From JABFRZ01 sp964631945 (lineage in GTDB: Bacteria > Planctomycetota > UBA1135 > GCA-002686595): a stretch of 64,000 nucleotides of DNA. Positions 61,639 to 64,000 of the stretch are shown piece after piece. The notes below the pieces were generated by a model. The model worked only from the letters and a program-made list of their open reading frames with translations. It made no database searches and was not told where the DNA came from. The stretch's first letter is position 1. Each line of letters begins with the position of its first letter. The DNA is taken from contig CAZWAY010000020.1 in NCBI GenBank assembly GCA_964631945.1, forward strand, positions 19,364 to 83,363, read 5' to 3'. The position numbers and the translations under genes are program-made.

Positions 61639-64000
61639 GTGACGCCCTCGCGTGCCCTGCTCGCCAGCCTCCTCGTGGGGGTGCTCGCTTCCTGCGGCGG
61701 CGGCGGGAGCAGCGCCAGACGGACCGTCTCGCTGGCCGTGACCCCGCCCCAACCCTCGATCGCGCTGGGAACGAGCGCGGCCTTCACCGCGATCGGGACC
61801 TTCAATGACGGCAGCACGCAGGACCTGACCGCCTCGGTCGCCTGGAGCTCCTCGAGCACCGGCGTGGCCACGATCAGCAACGCTCCGGGAACCCAGGGCC
61901 TCGCAAGTGCTCTCTCCGTGGGTGCCACCACCGTCACGGCGACCGAGCCCGCCTCCGGGCTCAGCGGCACGACGACCCTGACGATCACCACGGCCGTCCT
62001 GAGTTCGGTCGAGGTCACCTCCACCAACCCATCGATCGCCCTGGGCACGACCTGGCAGTTCGCGGCGACCGGGATCTTCAGCGACGGCACCACGCAGGAC
62101 CTGAGCAGCTCGGTCATCTGGAGTTCCTCCGGCAACGGCGTGGCCACGGTCAGCAACGCTCCGGGAAGCAACGGCCTCGCCAGCTCTGTCTCGGTAGGTG
62201 CGACGACCGTCACGGCGACCGACGCAGCGAGCGGGATCAGCGGCGCGACCACGCTCACCGTCACCGCGGCCGTGCTGACCTCGATCGGCGTGACGCCGGC
62301 GCAGCCGTCGATCGCGCTGGGAACGACCGAGTCGTTCACCGCGACCGGGATCTTCAGCGACGGCAGCACGCAAGACCTGAGCGGCTCGGTCACCTGGAGC
62401 TCCTCCAGCACCGGCGTGGCCACCGTCAGCAACACCCCGGGAACCCACGGTCTCGCCAGCTCCGTCTCCGTGGGTGCCACGACCGTCACCGCGACCGATT
62501 CAGCGAGCGGGATCAGCGGGGCCACCACGCTCACGGTCACCGCGGCGTCCCTGTCCTCGATCGCGGTCACGCCGACCACGCCCTCGATCGCCCTGGGAAC
62601 GACCCGGCAATTCGCCGCGACGGGGACCTTCAGCGACGGCAGCACCCAGGACCTGACCGCCTCGGTCACCTGGAGCTCCTCCAGCACCGGCGTGGCAACC
62701 GTCAGCAACGCCCCGGGAACCCACGGCCTCGCGAGCAGTGCCTCCCTGGGCGCCACGAGCATCGTCGCGACCGACGCCGCGAGCGGTGTCAGCGGCGCGA
62801 CCACGCTCACGATCACGGCCGCGGTCCTGACCTCGATCGCCGTGACCCCGACCAACCCCGCGATCGCGCTCGGCACCACGCGCCAGTTCAGCGCCACCGG
62901 GACCTACAGCGACAATTCCACCCAGGACCTGAGCGCCTCGGTCACCTGGAGTACATCGAGTCCCGGCGTGGCCACCGTCAGCAACGCGCCCGGCAGCAAC
63001 GGCCTCGCCACCAGCGTCTCGCTCGGTTCCACGACCGTCACGGCCACCGCCCCCGCGAGCGGCGTCAGCGGCGCGACCACGCTCACGATCACCGCGGCGG
63101 TCCTGACCTCGATCACCGTGACCCCCGCGGATCCCGCGATCGCGCTCGGCACCACGCGCCAGTTCAGCGCCACCGGAACCTACAGCGACCATTCCACCCA
63201 GGACCTGAGCGCCTCGGCCACCTGGAGCTCCGCGAGCACCGCCGTGGCCACCATCAGCAACGCGCCCGGCAGCAACGGCCTCGCCACCAGCCTCGCCGTC
63301 GGCTCCACGACCGTCACGGCCACCGACCCCGCGAGCGGAGTCAACGGCGCGACCACGCTCACCGTCACCGCGGCCGTGTTGACCTCGATCGCCGTGACCC
63401 CGACCAATCCCGCGATCGCGCTCGGCACCACGCGCCAGTTCAGCGCCACCGGCACCTACAGCGACCATTCGACCCAGGACCTGAGCGCCTCGGTCACCTG
63501 GAGTTCCGCGAGCACCGCCGTGGCCACCGTCAGCAACGCGCCGGGCAGCAACGGCCTCGCCACCAGCCTCGCCGTCGGCTCCACGTCCGTCACGGCCACG
63601 GACTCCGCGAGCGGCGTCAACGGCGCGACCACGCTCACGGTCACGGCAGCGGTCTTGACCTCGATCGACGTGACCCCGACCAACCCCGCGATCGCGCTCG
63701 GGACCGACCGGCAGTTCATCGCCATCGGGACCTTCAGCGACAGCTCGACCCAGGACCTGACGGCCTCGGTCAGCTGGAGCTCCGCGAGCACGGCCGTGGC
63801 CACCGTCAGCAATGCGCCGGGCAGCCACGGCCTCGCCACCAGCGTCGCCCTCGGCTCCGCGGTCCTCACGGCCACCGACTCCGCGAGCGGCGTCAACGGC
63901 GCGACCACGCTCACGGTCACGGCGGCGGTCCTGACCTCCATCGAAGTGACCCCGACCAACCCCGCGATCGCGCTCGGGACCGACCGGCAATTCACCGCCA
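61639..64000 (+). CDS. lipoprotein of tandem Ig-like (BIG2-type) repeats, runs off right edge
   Basis: The frame is open from GTG 61639 to the end of the window, 787 codons, with no stop. GTG is chosen because it starts a lipoprotein signal (ALLASLLVGVLASC, Cys19); ATG 61549 would add 30 residues before it. After a short Gly/Ser linker come nine repeats of exactly 92 residues, each with PSIALGTT-type and DLSASVTWSSS-type strands and GVATVSNAPGS ... TVTATD, resembling bacterial Ig-like group 2 domains. Such proteins act as surface adhesins or stalks. The antisense frames are long because of the repeat, but are shadows. Confidence 0.87.
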   Translation, partial: MTPSRALLASLLVGVLASCGGGGSSARRTVSLAVTPPQPSIALGTSAAFTAIGTFNDGSTQDLTASVAWSSSSTGVATISNAPGTQGLASALSVGATTVTATEPASGLSGTTTLTITTAVLSSVEVTSTNPSIALGTTWQFAATGIFSDGTTQDLSSSVIWSSSGNGVATVSNAPGSNGLASSVSVGATTVTATDAASGISGATTLTVTAAVLTSIGVTPAQPSIALGTTESFTATGIFSDGSTQDLSGSVTWSSSSTGVATVSNTPGTHGLASSVSVGATTVTATDSASGISGATTLTVTAASLSSIAVTPTTPSIALGTTRQFAATGTFSDGSTQDLTASVTWSSSSTGVATVSNAPGTHGLASSASLGATSIVATDAASGVSGATTLTITAAVLTSIAVTPTNPAIALGTTRQFSATGTYSDNSTQDLSASVTWSTSSPGVATVSNAPGSNGLATSVSLGSTTVTATAPASGVSGATTLTITAAVLTSITVTPADPAIALGTTRQFSATGTYSDHSTQDLSASATWSSASTAVATISNAPGSNGLATSLAVGSTTVTATDPASGVNGATTLTVTAAVLTSIAVTPTNPAIALGTTRQFSATGTYSDHSTQDLSASVTWSSASTAVATVSNAPGSNGLATSLAVGSTSVTATDSASGVNGATTLTVTAAVLTSIDVTPTNPAIALGTDRQFIAIGTFSDSSTQDLTASVSWSSASTAVATVSNAPGSHGLATSVALGSAVLTATDSASGVNGATTLTVTAAVLTSIEVTPTNPAIALGTDRQFTA
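61738..64000 (+). repeat. 276-bp tandem repeat array
   Basis: Repeat units begin at 61738, 62014, 62290, 62566, 62842, 63118, 63394, 63670 and 63946, each 276 bases apart without any indel. The first four units are more diverged; units 5-8 share long near-identical blocks, and 8-9 share their own variant (GGGACCGACCGGCA). This points to recent expansion by unequal crossing-over toward the downstream side. Confidence 0.92.

Noticed and set aside
61419..62897. Long minus-strand open frame of 492 codons opposite the Ig-like repeats (also 60343-62448 and 62500-63990)
   Set aside because: It is the antisense of the 276-bp repeat array; the plus strand has a lipoprotein signal and a sensible Ig-like fold, and the antisense frames have none.
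61738..64000. Regular spacing that might suggest a CRISPR-like array
   Set aside because: The 276-base units are coding, in frame and without unique spacers.

Overview
The window is very GC-rich bacterial DNA that looks like a planctomycete (Planctomycetota). The signs are a fused ThuA/DUF1080 protein, three sulfatase-superfamily proteins, a large Ser/Thr kinase with TPRs, many secreted or lipidated repeat proteins, a DUF5060-type glycosidase, and many GTG/TTG starts with 4-base ATGA/GTGA gene overlaps. It is probably a draft or metagenome-derived scaffold: a 100-N gap lies between two identical 55-bp contig ends. The lineage is an inference; there is no rRNA here.

Layout. 1-4.4 kb: the start of an asparagine synthetase-like gene, a ThuA/DUF1080 protein and a secreted trypsin-fold protease, separated by two long palindromes that both end in CTAG. 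4.4-16.3 kb: one minus-strand locus for energised outer-membrane uptake: secreted beta-helix protein, secreted helical-repeat protein, TonB-dependent receptor, DUF3450 protein, TtpC-like long ExbB, ExbB, ExbD, TonB and a TPR lipoprotein. 16.5-22 kb: a membrane-anchored orphan, tRNA-Lys(CUU), a secreted DUF5060 glycosidase and an ATP-grasp enzyme. 22-28.2 kb: a minus-strand catabolic operon (SDR, RidA-like, crotonase, acyl-CoA dehydrogenase, 2Fe-2S protein, helical protein) with a divergent Old-Yellow-type flavoenzyme.

28.2-39.7 kb: a sulfatase, RecQ, an AbgT-type transporter, a COG2509-type flavoprotein, two sulfatase-fold proteins with Thr at the nucleophile site, and a small HMA-like lipoprotein. 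40.2-44.7 kb: two secreted repeat proteins. 44.7-52.5 kb: a Ser/Thr kinase overlapping a JAMM metallopeptidase gene, an AT-hook/HTH protein, a pair of M16 peptidases (one active, one inactive) and an SUI1/YciH-like factor. 52.5-58.8 kb: soluble transhydrogenase, then an operon of ABC exporter, nucleotidyltransferase, CDP-glycerol glycerophosphotransferase-like protein and HEAT-repeat protein. That operon looks like a small surface-phosphopolymer module. 59-64 kb: a degenerate serine hydrolase, a small orphan, a VOC protein, and a lipoprotein of exact 276-bp Ig-like repeats that runs off the right end.

The most unusual non-coding feature is the pair of near-complete palindromes at 493-671 and 4234-4400. 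Each has CTAG at both ends, and each right-hand CTAG supplies the TAG stop codon of the adjacent minus-strand gene. They look like short transposon-derived elements that insert at CTAG.
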